A stretch of 64,000 bases of DNA from Alteribacter aurantiacus DSM 18675 (GCF_000429705.1 NZ_KE386941.1:310001-374000); one strand, 5' to 3'; positions 35,701 to 44,980 are shown, counted from the first letter of the stretch. The notes: generated from the sequence alone by a model not told the origin. Numbers and translations: made by a program.

Positions 35701-36573
35701 ATGAAGAAATGGTTTATGAGCTTAACGGCGGCTGTAATGCTTGTTGTAGGTCTTACAGGTTGTGGTGGTGATATGAACGAAGAAGGTGACCAGGAGGGCT
35801 TTTTCACACGGGGGTACAATAACCGTACTACCGGACAAGACGCTGGTTATATGAATCGTCGTCAAGGTATGACTGGAAGCTACTACGGTCAGAACTATGG
35901 TTATAAAAACTATGGGATGAATCGTGGGCGTGAAACAGAGCGCTATGGCAACAGAGCAGCTAATTACGGAAATCCGATGACTGGGTACAAAACTCGTGCA
36001 AGAGGAACGGATGGGCGTAATACAGGTTTTCTTGGCATGAACCGTCGCGGTGGTATGCAGGGGCAAGGTCGAGGAATTGTTGGTAATGACCGTGCTGGAT
36101 ACGTTGATAACAATGGAGTCCTAAATCGATTCCAAGCTCGAGGTAACCGTTTGGGTGGTTATGATAATCACCAACGTTTCTCAACTAAGAACCAAAGAGG
36201 TCTTGGGAACCGTTACTCTGGGTACTATGATGGAGAAGAAGGACACAAAGCCCGTCGTATTGCCAATCGTGTAGAAGATATGGACAATGTAGATGATTGC
36301 CGAGTTATTGTTAACGGTAATGATGTTGTTGTCGGTCTTGACACACACGGCGACAGCCAACGTACTGAGCAAAAAGTTCGCAAGCTGGTTTCAAACATGG
36401 ACGATGATTTCGATGTTTACGTTGTAACAGATCGTGAACAGCTTGATCAAGTCCGTACAATGGACGATCGCCTTCGTGCGGGAGAGCCATTTGAAGAAGT
36501 GGGCGCTACGTTTAATGACATGGTTCAAGATCTTGGAAGAGCCATTCAACGACCGTTCCAACGTTCACGATAA
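35701..36573 (+). CDS. coxA: Spore cortex lipoprotein CoxA (YhcN/YlaJ family)
   Basis: 290 residues: signal peptide with lipobox LTGC (Cys near 21), a long low-complexity middle (about 30-175) rich in Gly, Arg, Asn and Tyr, and a C-terminal YhcN/YlaJ domain (ARRIANRVEDMDNVDDCRVI to VVTDREQLDQVRT). Such proteins are made in the forespore and bound to the inner membrane or cortex. Its place between safA and yebC equals yrbB (coxA) of B. subtilis. AAAGGAGGG precedes the ATG. Confidence 0.88.
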   Translation: MKKWFMSLTAAVMLVVGLTGCGGDMNEEGDQEGFFTRGYNNRTTGQDAGYMNRRQGMTGSYYGQNYGYKNYGMNRGRETERYGNRAANYGNPMTGYKTRARGTDGRNTGFLGMNRRGGMQGQGRGIVGNDRAGYVDNNGVLNRFQARGNRLGGYDNHQRFSTKNQRGLGNRYSGYYDGEEGHKARRIANRVEDMDNVDDCRVIVNGNDVVVGLDTHGDSQRTEQKVRKLVSNMDDDFDVYVVTDREQLDQVRTMDDRLRAGEPFEEVGATFNDMVQDLGRAIQRPFQRSR

Positions 36574-36581
36574 TATGGATG

Positions 36582-36616
36582 GAGGCAGATTGCTTTTTGC
36601 AATTTGCCTCTTTTAT
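36582..36616 (+). terminator. Terminator of coxA
   Basis: GAGGCAGATTGC pairs with GCAATTTGCCTC around five T, followed by TTTTATTTTTTC. Confidence 0.92.
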
Positions 36617-36673
36617 TTTTTCTTTTTACGATCTCCTTTATAATTTAGGTAAATATTTTTAGGGGGGAGAATA

Positions 36674-37369
36674 ATGGCCGGTCATTCAAAGTGGTCGAAC
36701 ATCAAGCATCGCAAAGGTAGACAGGATGCGAAGCGAGGAAAAATCTTTACCAAAATTTCAAAAGAAATATTTACGGCAGTGCGTAACGGTGGAGAGGACC
36801 CTGCCACTAATGATGCCTTAAAGTCTGCATTAGCCAATGCGAAAGCGGCAAATGTGCCAAATGAGAACATAGAAAGAACGATAAAGAAAGCGACAGGAAA
36901 TGTAGATGGGGTTACATATGATCAAATCACGTATGAGGGTTATGGGCCAAACGGTGTAGCCATATATGTAGAAGGGCCAGCAGAAGTACGACTTGCCTTT
37001 AACAAAAATGGAGGCAACCTAGGGGAAAGTGGTTGCGTAGCGTTTCTGTTTGAAAGAAAAGGTTATCTTGTCGTTGAAACCGATAACAATGAAGATGTTA
37101 CTTTGATTGCGATCGATAGTGGAGCGGAAGATGTGATTGAGCATAAAGGACACGTGGAAGTGGTAACAGATGTGGAAGCCTAATCAAAAGTGATCGAAGC
37201 ACTCGAAAGAGAAGGAGTTGCGATTGAAGAGTCTGAACTTGCCATGATTCCTAACATGAAGACGGCTTTAACCGGAGAGAAGGCACAAGAAGTGTTGCAA
37301 CTTATTGAAGCACTTGAAGATAGTGATGACGTCCAAAGTGTCTATCACAATATGGAATTACAAGAGTAA
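36674..37369 (+). pseudogene. yebC: YebC/YrbC-family protein interrupted by an in-frame TAA
   Basis: The frame starting MAGHSKWSNIKHRKG is a YebC/PmpR-family translation-associated or DNA-binding protein. It stops at TAA 37181-37183 after 169 residues, but the same frame continues with clear family sequence (KVIEALEREGVAIEE, MIPNM, LIEALEDSDDVQSVYHN) to TAA 37367-37369. The total of about 231 codons matches full-length relatives (about 240). The stop sits where relatives have an aromatic residue (TDPEDFEKV type), so one base change from TAT, TAC or TTA explains it. No ribosome site restarts downstream. Truncated protein, readthrough or sequencing error are all possible. Confidence 0.88.
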
Positions 37370-37382
37370 AGCGGATAAAAGG

Positions 37383-37429
37383 TTCCACCCTTGGAAACAC
37401 TAAGTGTAGCTACGGGGTGGGCTTTTTTG
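37383..37429 (+). terminator. Terminator after yebC
   Basis: CCACCC and GGGTGG arms enclose a smaller stem-like insert and are followed by CTTTTTTG. Confidence 0.7.
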
Positions 37430-37474
37430 TGCCCATTGTAGTTTTCACTTAATTTGTCTATTTAGGAGGCTTCT

Positions 37475-38023
37475 ATGCTTAAAACACTGAATTTACATAA
37501 TACCAAAATGATCTTAGCCTTGGTTGTAGGTCTATTCTTCCTTGGTCTGTTCACGCACCAACCCACCACAGAAGCAAAAGAAGTTCAAGAAGGTGGTGCG
37601 TATGAGGTAACTGGTCCTTTGACGATGGAAGTTATTTTACAACGGGAATATCTTGATGGGGAGGTCAGTGAGGAAACGGTAGAAGAGGTTATTTGGTCAA
37701 TGGAAGATTTCTGGGCATTTTATAGCAACTGGCAGCTTGTTGGCCAATCTTCTGATAAGGTCGTTTTTAAACAAGATGTGAATGACATTTCCCCCCTATT
37801 AAAACTAAACGGCTACTTCGGGTTGTCAGAAGAAGGGACATTGAGTATCTTTAACGGCAAGCCTGAGGAAAATGACGTGATTCAATCCTTTTTTCAAATA
37901 AACACAGATCGATTAAAAAGCCAGTCAGAAACCGAATTAAGAAATGGGATTCCGGTCTCTTCCAAAGACCAATACTTGGATGTCATCCAAATGTATGAAA
38001 AGTACGCGAAGAAGGGCCTATAA
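37475..38023 (+). CDS. bofC: Forespore intercompartmental signalling protein BofC
   Basis: 182 residues with an N-terminal signal segment (about 12-30, LALVVGLFFLGLF). BofC is secreted from the forespore and restrains SpoIVB, delaying pro-sigma-K processing. BofC domain landmarks include VILQREYLDGEVSEE and LKLNGYFGLSEEGTLSIF. GGAGG precedes the ATG. Order yrbC-bofC-ruvA matches B. subtilis. Confidence 0.92.
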   Translation: MLKTLNLHNTKMILALVVGLFFLGLFTHQPTTEAKEVQEGGAYEVTGPLTMEVILQREYLDGEVSEETVEEVIWSMEDFWAFYSNWQLVGQSSDKVVFKQDVNDISPLLKLNGYFGLSEEGTLSIFNGKPEENDVIQSFFQINTDRLKSQSETELRNGIPVSSKDQYLDVIQMYEKYAKKGL

Positions 38024-38073
38024 AAGAACGTTCCCTTCATAAAAATATATTGAGTGTGACATTAGCGGTTTAA

Positions 38074-38106
38074 ACAGTGCCCACCAAAGTGGGTACTGTT
38101 TTTTTA
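38074..38106 (+). terminator. Terminator of bofC
   Basis: CAGTGCCCAC and GTGGGTACTG pair around CAAA, followed by seven T residues. Confidence 0.92.
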
Positions 38107-38167
38107 GTCCCTCTTTGTTCGTATGTATGCTAAAATAAGTATATATGTTCGCATGGGGAGAGATATC

Positions 38168-38785
38168 GTGATTGAATTTATTAATGGAAAAGTAAGCTAT
38201 ATTGATACAGAATACATTGTTATTGATGTAAATGGGATCGGTTATCTCGTTTATTGTGCAAACCCGTTTAGCTTTCAAAAAAATGAGGGTGAATCGATTA
38301 CCATATATACATACCAGCATGTTCGAGAAGATGCCCTAAAGCTGTTTGGCTTTCATAATCGGGATGAAAGAAGACTTTTTGAAAAGCTTCTGCAAGTGTC
38401 AGGTATCGGTCCGAAAGGGGCTCTTGCCATCCTTGCATCAGGAGCTCCGGAGCGCGTTGTTCAAGCCATTGAAGAGGAAGATGAAAAATTCTTGGTCAAG
38501 TTCCCGGGTGTGGGTAAAAAGACCGCCCGTCAGATTATTCTTGACCTTAAAGGAAAACTTCCTGAGTGGATGCCGTCATTACTTGATCATGATGGTCAAC
38601 CTGTGGATGAAGCTGGCCATAAACGTTTTGCAGGAAACAAAGAGTTGGATGAAGCGATGGAAGCTCTAAAAGCACTAGGTTATGTAGACAAAGAGATCAA
38701 CAGAGCTTTACCTGTACTCAAAGAAAAAGACATGACAACGGACGGTTACATTAAAGAAGCGTTGAAGTTAATGCTCAAAGTCTAG
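38168..38785 (+). CDS. ruvA: Holliday junction branch migration protein RuvA
   Basis: 205 residues. Binds four-way junctions as a tetramer and loads RuvB. OB-fold domain (1-62), helix-hairpin-helix pair (LLQVSGIGPKGALAIL near 72-88, KFPGVGKKTARQIILDL near 108-124) and a C-terminal RuvB-contact domain. GTG 38168 follows GGGGAG; earlier in-frame codons have no site. Usually directly followed by ruvB, but a 226-nt spacer with a repeat element intervenes. Confidence 0.95.
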   Translation: MIEFINGKVSYIDTEYIVIDVNGIGYLVYCANPFSFQKNEGESITIYTYQHVREDALKLFGFHNRDERRLFEKLLQVSGIGPKGALAILASGAPERVVQAIEEEDEKFLVKFPGVGKKTARQIILDLKGKLPEWMPSLLDHDGQPVDEAGHKRFAGNKELDEAMEALKALGYVDKEINRALPVLKEKDMTTDGYIKEALKLMLKV

Positions 38786-38984
38786 CTCCTGTGCGCACGA
38801 GGAGTAGGCGCTGAAAAAGTTCGGACTTTAACCTTTTCAATGCCTTCGAAGCAATGACCGTAACGGTTGCATTTTTAAAAGCCTGATATGAGTGGTTTTC
38901 TCGCAACAGATGCGCAATCGAGTGGAGCCATTGCCATTCAAATAAAGGCACTGAAAAAGGCGAGTGTGCTTTTTCAGTGGCCTC
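38786..38984 (+). repeat. Dispersed hairpin-core-hairpin element, copy C (ruvA-ruvB)
   Basis: After a palindrome (CTCCTGTGCGCAC/AGGAG, 38786-38804), hairpin 1 (GGCGCTGAAAAAG to CTTTTTCA-like arm, 38807-38844), core from AAGCAATGA (38849) through GAGTGGTTTTCTCGCAACAG, CGCAATCGAGTGG and GCCATTGCCATTCAAAT, and hairpin 2, whose GGCACTGAAAAAG pairs with CTTTTTCAGTGGCC. It is the best-preserved copy and splits the ruvA-ruvB pair. Confidence 0.85.
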
Positions 38985-39010
38985 CACGAGAGGGATCGGA
39001 GGAAATGTGT

Positions 39011-40012
39011 ATGGAAGACAGAATTGTGAGTGGAGAGACGCAGAGAGAGGAAGAATGGGCAGAGCTATCCTTGAGGCCTCAGCGGCTTTCCCAATATATT
39101 GGACAACAAACCGTTAAAGAAAACTTAACCGTGTTCATTGAAGCTGCAAAAATGAGAGAAGAATCTCTCGACCACGTGTTGTTGTATGGACCTCCTGGAT
39201 TGGGTAAAACGACACTGGCTACGATAATCTCCCATGAGATGGGCGTGAATATCCGTACGACGTCAGGGCCTGCAATTGAACGACCGGGGGATTTAGCGGC
39301 GATCTTAACTGCACTTGAGCCAGGTGACGTATTATTCATTGACGAGATTCACCGTTTGAATCGAGCAGTAGAAGAAGTGCTATACCCGGCAATGGAGGAC
39401 TTTTGCTTAGATATTGTGATTGGTAAAGGTCCTTCCGCCAGGTCGGTTAGACTTGATTTACCGCCGTTTACTCTTGTTGGAGCAACGACTCGAGCGGGGA
39501 TGCTATCAGCTCCATTACGGGACCGCTTTGGCGTAGTGAGTCGACTGGAGTTTTACACTCATGATGAGTTGACCGAAATTGTCACGAGAACAGCTGATGT
39601 GATGAATGCGTCGATCGATAAAAAGGCAAGCAAAGAGATCGCCAGGCGTTCGAGGGGAACACCGAGAATAGCGAACAGGTTGTTAAGACGTGTTCGGGAT
39701 TTCGCTCAAGTACGTTCTGACGGGAGTATCAACGACAAAATTACAAATGAAGCGTTGGAATTGTTGCAAGTTGATAAAGAAGGACTGGACCATATTGATC
39801 ACAAGTTATTGTTGGGAATGATCGAGAAATTTAAGGGTGGTCCTGTTGGTCTAGATACAATTGCAGCTACCATTGGTGAAGAATCTCACACCATTGAAGA
39901 TGTGTACGAACCTTATTTATTACAAATTGGGTTTTTACAACGAACGCCAAGGGGCAGAATGGTAACGTACAAGGTATATGATCATTTTAACCTGGAGGTG
40001 CCAGACGTTTGA
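39011..40012 (+). CDS. ruvB: Holliday junction helicase motor RuvB
   Basis: 333 residues. Hexameric AAA+ ATPase that drives branch migration. Walker A GPPGLGKTT (about 61-69), Walker B FIDEIHR, sensor 1 GATTRAG, arginine finger region PLRDRFG, and a C-terminal winged helix (TPRGRMVTYKVYDH). ATG 39011 is 8 nt past GGAGG; longer frames would start inside the repeat. Confidence 0.96.
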   Translation: MEDRIVSGETQREEEWAELSLRPQRLSQYIGQQTVKENLTVFIEAAKMREESLDHVLLYGPPGLGKTTLATIISHEMGVNIRTTSGPAIERPGDLAAILTALEPGDVLFIDEIHRLNRAVEEVLYPAMEDFCLDIVIGKGPSARSVRLDLPPFTLVGATTRAGMLSAPLRDRFGVVSRLEFYTHDELTEIVTRTADVMNASIDKKASKEIARRSRGTPRIANRLLRRVRDFAQVRSDGSINDKITNEALELLQVDKEGLDHIDHKLLLGMIEKFKGGPVGLDTIAATIGEESHTIEDVYEPYLLQIGFLQRTPRGRMVTYKVYDHFNLEVPDV

Positions 40013-40230
40013 TTAGCAGTATCCCAAAGTTACTGATTACATTAGGAGTTGTTCTAATCATTGTTGGACTGATATGGCAAGTGGGTGGAAGGTTTATCAA
40101 CCTGGGAAAGTTGCCTGGAGATATTCTGTTCACAAGAGGTAATACGACCGTCTACTTTCCAATTGTTACATCAATTGTGATCAGTATTGTTTTGTCATTA
40201 CTCTTTTACTTTATCGGTAGAATGAGATAA
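40009..40230 (+). CDS. DUF2905 small membrane protein
   Basis: 73 residues, two membrane helices (about 8-27 and 47-69) around the conserved GKLPGDILFTRGNTTVYFPI signature of DUF2905. TTG start with GGAGG about 9 nt upstream, overlapping the ruvB stop by 4 nt. Often found after ruvB in Bacillota. Function unknown. The 230-nt space before queA contains only a weak hairpin. Confidence 0.88.
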   Translation: MISSIPKLLITLGVVLIIVGLIWQVGGRFINLGKLPGDILFTRGNTTVYFPIVTSIVISIVLSLLFYFIGRMR

Positions 40231-40461
40231 AAGTCGGACTCGGTCATGCCGGGTTCTTTCTTTATGTATCGCTATTCAGTCTCAGGGAATTCGACGCTAT
40301 CCATGGCGCGAAGGGTCGTCCCAGCTACAAGAGTTTCAGGCCTCACTTTTTACTTTATCGATGAAGACAGCTTTTTGAAAAGAAAGTGGCGGTTTAGTCT
40401 CGTTTTTACTATACTAAGTAGGCACATATTTTTTTGGTAAAGAAAGAAGAGGTACGAAGTT

Positions 40462-41490
40462 ATGGATGTTTCACAATTTGATTTTGAACTTCCTGAACGT
40501 TTAATCGCACAAACACCACTAAAAGATAGAACGGAATCACGTCTTCTTGTGATGGAAAAAGAAAGTGGTTCGATTGAACATCGGAATTTTACAGATATGT
40601 TAGGTTATTTGAAGCAAGGAGATGCCCTCGTAATCAATAACACTCGTGTCATTCCTGCTAGGTTGCTTGGGATTAAAGAAGAGACTGGGGCAAAGATTGA
40701 AGTCCTCCTTTTAACTGAAAATGGTGAACACACGTGGGAAGCCCTCGTAAAACCAGCTAAGCGCCTAAAAGTTGGAACGAAAGTAAGTTTTGGAGACGGG
40801 AAGCTTGTGGGCACTTGTGTAAAGGAGCTTTCGGAAGGACGAAGGGAAATTCGCTTTTCATTTGAAGGCATTTTCCATGAAATCTTGGACGAGCTTGGCC
40901 AAATGCCTTTGCCTCCATATATTCAAACCCAACTTGATGAAAAAGAGCGTTACCAAACCGTTTACGCAAAGCATCGTGGTTCGGCGGCTGCTCCTACTGC
41001 AGGTCTTCATTTTACTGAAGAATTACTCAAGCAGGCAAAGGAAAAAGGAGTGAAGATTGTGAACATCACTCTTCACGTAGGTTTGGGAACGTTTCGACCT
41101 GTTTCTGTAGATGACGTGGAATCCCACAAGATGCACGCCGAGTTTTATCAAATGGATGAAGATGCTGCCAGGACCTTAACAGATGTGAAAGAAGAAGGGG
41201 GGCGTATCATCGCTGTAGGTACGACATCAGCTAGAACCCTTGAAACGATCACCCGTGATCATGATGGTACGTTTGTAGCGTGTTCCGGCTGGACGGATAT
41301 CTTTATTTACCCCGGCTTTACGTTTAGAGCACTCGATGGCCTACTTACGAATTTTCACCTCCCGAAGTCGACATTGGTCATGCTCGTAAGTGCGTTTGCT
41401 GGTCGTGAGTACATTATGAATGCGTATAACGAAGCCGTACAAGAAGAGTATCGTTTCTTCAGCTTTGGCGATGCGATGCTTTTGATTTAA
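40462..41490 (+). CDS. queA: S-adenosylmethionine:tRNA ribosyltransferase-isomerase
   Basis: 342 residues. Transfers the ribosyl part of SAM to preQ1 at tRNA position 34, giving epoxyqueuosine. Motifs: FDFELPERLIAQTP at the N-terminus, NNTRVIPARL, GSAAAPTAGLHFT and TNFHLPKSTL. AAGAGG precedes the ATG. Followed after 24 nt by tgt, which acts one step earlier. Confidence 0.96.
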   Translation: MDVSQFDFELPERLIAQTPLKDRTESRLLVMEKESGSIEHRNFTDMLGYLKQGDALVINNTRVIPARLLGIKEETGAKIEVLLLTENGEHTWEALVKPAKRLKVGTKVSFGDGKLVGTCVKELSEGRREIRFSFEGIFHEILDELGQMPLPPYIQTQLDEKERYQTVYAKHRGSAAAPTAGLHFTEELLKQAKEKGVKIVNITLHVGLGTFRPVSVDDVESHKMHAEFYQMDEDAARTLTDVKEEGGRIIAVGTTSARTLETITRDHDGTFVACSGWTDIFIYPGFTFRALDGLLTNFHLPKSTLVMLVSAFAGREYIMNAYNEAVQEEYRFFSFGDAMLLI

Positions 41491-41514
41491 GGAAAACGTA
41501 AGGAAGTGAATGAA

Positions 41515-42654
41515 ATGCCACCAATCACATACGAACATATTAAAACATGTAAACAATCAGGAGCGAGACTGGGGCGTGTTCACACTCCCCATGGTTCATT
41601 TGAAACACCGGTATTTATGCCTGTAGGAACCCTTGCTACTGTTAAAACAATGAGCCCCGACGAGTTAAAAGAGCTCGGAGCCGAAATTATTCTTAGTAAC
41701 ACCTACCACCTATGGCTTCGCCCAGGTCATGAGATCGTGAAAGAAGCAGGTGGGCTTCACAAATTTATGAATTGGGATAAGCCAATTTTGACCGACTCTG
41801 GTGGCTTCCAAGTGTTCAGTTTAAGTGATATGCGCAAGATTACGGAAGAAGGAGTAGAATTTCGTAATCATTTAAGCGGTGAGAAGATGTTCTTATCACC
41901 TGAAGGGGCAATGGAGATTCAAAACGCATTAGGTCCCGATATTATGATGGCATTTGATGAGTGTCCCCCATACCCAGCTGAACACGACTATATGAAAGCC
42001 TCGGTGGAACGAACATCGCGCTGGGCAGAGCGTTGCCTAAAAGCACACAAACGTCCTGAAGACCAAGGTCTATTCGGGATCGTTCAAGGTGGAGAGTATG
42101 AAGATTTGAGGCGTCAAAGCGCAGAAGACCTTGTATCTCTCGACTTCCCTGGGTATGCCATTGGAGGCCTTAGCGTGGGGGAGCCGAAAGACGTGATGAA
42201 TCGTGCTCTTGAATTTACGACTCCTCTCTTACCACAGGACAAGCCTCGATATTTAATGGGCGTAGGTTCTCCGGACTCATTAATTGATGGTGCCATCCGA
42301 GGTGTGGACATGTTCGACTGCGTATTGCCCACGAGAATTGCAAGAAATGGAACACTTATGACAAGTGAAGGTCGTCTCGTTGTAAGGAATGCTAAGTTTG
42401 CCCGTGACTTTAGACCACTTGATGAAAAGTGTGAATGTCACGTATGTAAAAACTATTCAAGAGCTTATATTCGTCATTTGATTAAAGCGAATGAAACGTT
42501 TGGATTCAGGCTTACAAGCTATCACAATTTGTACTTCTTGGTGAATTTAATGGAAAATGTGAGACAAGCAATTAGGGAAGACCGCCTTCTTGATTTTAGG
42601 GAAGAGTTTTTTGAAAGCTATGGTTTTAATAAGAAAGACGCTAAAAACTTCTAG
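41515..42654 (+). CDS. tgt: tRNA-guanine transglycosylase
   Basis: 379 residues. Exchanges G34 for preQ1 in GUN-anticodon tRNAs. Motifs: LTDSGGFQVFS with a catalytic-region Asp, the nucleophile region VLPTRIARNG, and the zinc site CECHVC...YIRHL. ATG 41515 is 10 nt past AAGGA; GTG 41506 is adjacent to it. Operon with queA. Confidence 0.96.
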   Translation: MPPITYEHIKTCKQSGARLGRVHTPHGSFETPVFMPVGTLATVKTMSPDELKELGAEIILSNTYHLWLRPGHEIVKEAGGLHKFMNWDKPILTDSGGFQVFSLSDMRKITEEGVEFRNHLSGEKMFLSPEGAMEIQNALGPDIMMAFDECPPYPAEHDYMKASVERTSRWAERCLKAHKRPEDQGLFGIVQGGEYEDLRRQSAEDLVSLDFPGYAIGGLSVGEPKDVMNRALEFTTPLLPQDKPRYLMGVGSPDSLIDGAIRGVDMFDCVLPTRIARNGTLMTSEGRLVVRNAKFARDFRPLDEKCECHVCKNYSRAYIRHLIKANETFGFRLTSYHNLYFLVNLMENVRQAIREDRLLDFREEFFESYGFNKKDAKNF

Positions 42655-42701
42655 AAAACTAGGTCCTTTTTCAACATTTTTGAGTGTTTTCCATGTTTTC
42701 A

Positions 42702-42731
42702 TTGATTTTGGTACCTAAACTTGTCTACAAT
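42702..42731 (+). promoter_or_regulatory. Probable sigma-A promoter for yajC
   Basis: TTGATT (42702-42707), 18-bp spacer, TACAAT (42726-42731). No terminator was seen between tgt and yajC, so readthrough is also likely. Confidence 0.6.
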
Positions 42732-42821
42732 AGTACGGGAGAGTCAACACTAGATAATAAAGTCAACTCTGATGTACGCATGAATACAGACGACCCGATG
42801 AGTTGAAAGGGGTGAAAATAA

Positions 42822-43085
42822 ATGGAAATGTTAAGCGCTATTGTACCATTACTACTAATGTTCGCGATCTTTTATTTTCTTTTGATCCGTCCACAGCAAA
42901 AACGCCAGAAGAAGATTCAGCAAATGCACTCTTCCCTTCAAAAAGGTGACAAGATCATCACAATCGGCGGAATGCACGGAACGATTGATGCACTTGATGA
43001 AGACCGCATTATCGTCGCTGTTGATAATGGAAGTAAACTTACATTCGACCGTCAAGCGGTTCGTGATGTAACTAACAGAGACTAA
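42822..43085 (+). CDS. yajC: Preprotein translocase subunit YajC
   Basis: 87 residues: one membrane helix (about 6-22), the conserved FYFLLIRPQQKRQKK region, then a small soluble domain (GDKIITIGGMHGTI). Accessory to SecYEG/SecDF/YidC. AAAGGGGTG precedes the ATG. Corresponds to yrbF of B. subtilis. Terminated by a shared hairpin. Confidence 0.95.
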   Translation: MEMLSAIVPLLLMFAIFYFLLIRPQQKRQKKIQQMHSSLQKGDKIITIGGMHGTIDALDEDRIIVAVDNGSKLTFDRQAVRDVTNRD

Positions 43086-43091
43086 TACAGT

Positions 43092-43131
43092 AAAAAACCA
43101 GCTTCTCATTGAATGAGGGCTGGTTTCTTTA
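43092..43131. terminator. Terminator between yajC and the convergent membrane-protein gene
   Basis: AAACCAGC and GCTGGTTT arms, plus CTCATT/AATGAG inside, followed by TTTATTTT on + and by a short T run on -. Confidence 0.85.
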
Positions 43132-43166
43132 TTTTGACAAAGGATAGGATTGTTATAAAGTTTGTG

Positions 43167-43553
43167 TTAATCTTCCCGTGAACCTCTGACTAGGTTGACC
43201 CCAACAATCCCTCCTAACATACTCGCTACTGTGTAGCCCGCGTGCATTAAGGATTGCTGCAAATCAAACATTTGATTGTAGCCAAGGAATTGAACTAGGA
43301 AAATGATAAGGGAATAAAGAATCGCCGTTGTAGCCCCTACAAGCCAACCTTTTCGTTTTGCTTTTCCCCCTGCGATAAAACCCCCGATGAAGACAGCGAT
43401 AAATGAAAAAATGACAAGGAACCATGCTACCGAACTTTCCTCTAATGAACTGAACCGTAAAAAAAGAGAAACGACAAAACTTGAAGCTAATACAAGAATT
43501 AATATGGCCAAGATCCCATACAAAGCACTTGAAAATAACTGGCGCTGTGCCAT
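43167..43553 (-). CDS. yrzE: TIGR04086-family membrane protein (YrzE-like)
   Basis: 128 residues with four membrane helices and the GGFIAGGKAKRKGWLVGA loop typical of TIGR04086 proteins. GGAGG lies upstream of the ATG. The place beside yajC and yrbG equals yrzE of B. subtilis. Function unknown. Confidence 0.85.
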   Translation of the reverse strand: MAQRQLFSSALYGILAILILVLASSFVVSLFLRFSSLEESSVAWFLVIFSFIAVFIGGFIAGGKAKRKGWLVGATTAILYSLIIFLVQFLGYNQMFDLQQSLMHAGYTVASMLGGIVGVNLVRGSRED

Positions 43554-43693
43554 CTATTCCAACCTCCTCTTTCATTCACGTTTATTTCATTCTATTCGTC
43601 TTGTACAAAAATAGACGAGCAATTTTTGAGTTGAAACATGATTGTCCACTTGCGCTCATAGAATGAACGGAGAAGAGGAAGGGGCTGTCTGGA

Positions 43694-44980
43694 ATGGATC
43701 TTATACTCACGTTTGTGATCTTTGTGATTAGCTACGTGTTTATTATTAGTGAAAAATATAACCGGGCACTCGTGGCATGCTTAGGTGGCGTTGCCATGCT
43801 TTTTGCAGGTGTGCTCGATTTAAATACCGCATTTATTGAACATATTGATTGGCACACGATTGTATTATTGCTCTCCATGATGATCCTGGTGTCAATCACA
43901 AGTCAAAGTGGCTTATTTGAATGTATAGCCATAAGTCTTGCTCGTTTGGTTAAAGGGCGACCGCTACCGCTTCTTATGGTGGTTTCCACCTTAACAGCTG
44001 TAGGCTCTGCTTTTTTAAACAATGTGACAACTGTTTTGTTGATCGTACCTATTGTATTTACCTTAACGAAGCTCTTAAAGATATCGGCTATTCCCTATTT
44101 GCTTGCAACCATTCTTGCGTCAAATATTGGTGGTACGGCAACACTCATTGGAGATCCTCCAAACTTAATGATTGGTCAAGCGGTAGAACACCTCACGTTC
44201 AATGCCTTCCTGATCCACTTAGGTCCTGTTGTTCTTTTTATATTTCTTGTGATTATGGCATGGGTGACATTTTTGTATAGAGGCCAGCTTCATGTTTCAC
44301 TGGAAGATCGTAACGCACTTATGGAGCTTCGACCAGCTGCTTTCTTAAAACACAAGCGGCTATTGGTCAAATCTTTACTCGTTTTATCCATAACCACACT
44401 CGGTTTCTTACTTCAACCCCTTTTAAGTGTGGAGTTAACAAGTGTAGCGATGGCAGGAGCCCTATTGCTTATGTTTTTAACACACGATGAACAACACGCC
44501 GAAGAAGTCTTTCGCTCCATCGAATGGGTAACGTTGTTTTTCTTTGTTGGATTGTTCATGCTCGTTGGAGGCTTAAAAGAAGTTGGTATAATCGATCAAA
44601 TTGCAAGCTCAATTATTCATTACACGGAAGGTGACATCCCGAAGACAGCGATGTTGATTTTATGGGTCTCAGGGTTTTTGTCGGGTTTTGTGGACAATAT
44701 TCCTTTCGTTGCTGCTATGATTCCAGTCATCCTTGAGTTCCAGGATTATGGAATGACAAACCTTGATCCTCTATGGTGGGCGCTGGCTTTAGGTGCTTGT
44801 CTTGGAGGGAACGGGACACTCATTGGCGCTAGTTCAAATGTGATAGTGGCAGGGATGGCTGTTAAAGCGAAGCAACCCTTTACGTACATGGACTTCTTGA
44901 AAATAGGAGGCCCAGCAGCCATTGTATCCTTTATTATTTCAAGCTTTTATATTTATTTCAGATACCTCATTCACATGTAG
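43694..44980 (+). CDS. ArsB/NhaD-type ion permease
   Basis: 428 residues with about eleven helices of the ion transporter superfamily that includes ArsB, NhaD and the P protein. Signature repeats: FLNNVTTVLLIVPIV, IGGTATLIGDPPNLMIG in the first half and SGFVDNIPFVAAMIPV, GNGTLIGASSNVI in the second. In a salt-adapted organism Na+/H+ exchange is plausible, but the ion is not decided by sequence. GAAGGGG precedes the ATG. Confidence 0.88.
   Translation: MDLILTFVIFVISYVFIISEKYNRALVACLGGVAMLFAGVLDLNTAFIEHIDWHTIVLLLSMMILVSITSQSGLFECIAISLARLVKGRPLPLLMVVSTLTAVGSAFLNNVTTVLLIVPIVFTLTKLLKISAIPYLLATILASNIGGTATLIGDPPNLMIGQAVEHLTFNAFLIHLGPVVLFIFLVIMAWVTFLYRGQLHVSLEDRNALMELRPAAFLKHKRLLVKSLLVLSITTLGFLLQPLLSVELTSVAMAGALLLMFLTHDEQHAEEVFRSIEWVTLFFFVGLFMLVGGLKEVGIIDQIASSIIHYTEGDIPKTAMLILWVSGFLSGFVDNIPFVAAMIPVILEFQDYGMTNLDPLWWALALGACLGGNGTLIGASSNVIVAGMAVKAKQPFTYMDFLKIGGPAAIVSFIISSFYIYFRYLIHM

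Noticed and set aside
40246..40440. A 64-residue frame between the DUF2905 gene and queA
   Set aside because: No ribosome site and no family-like composition.
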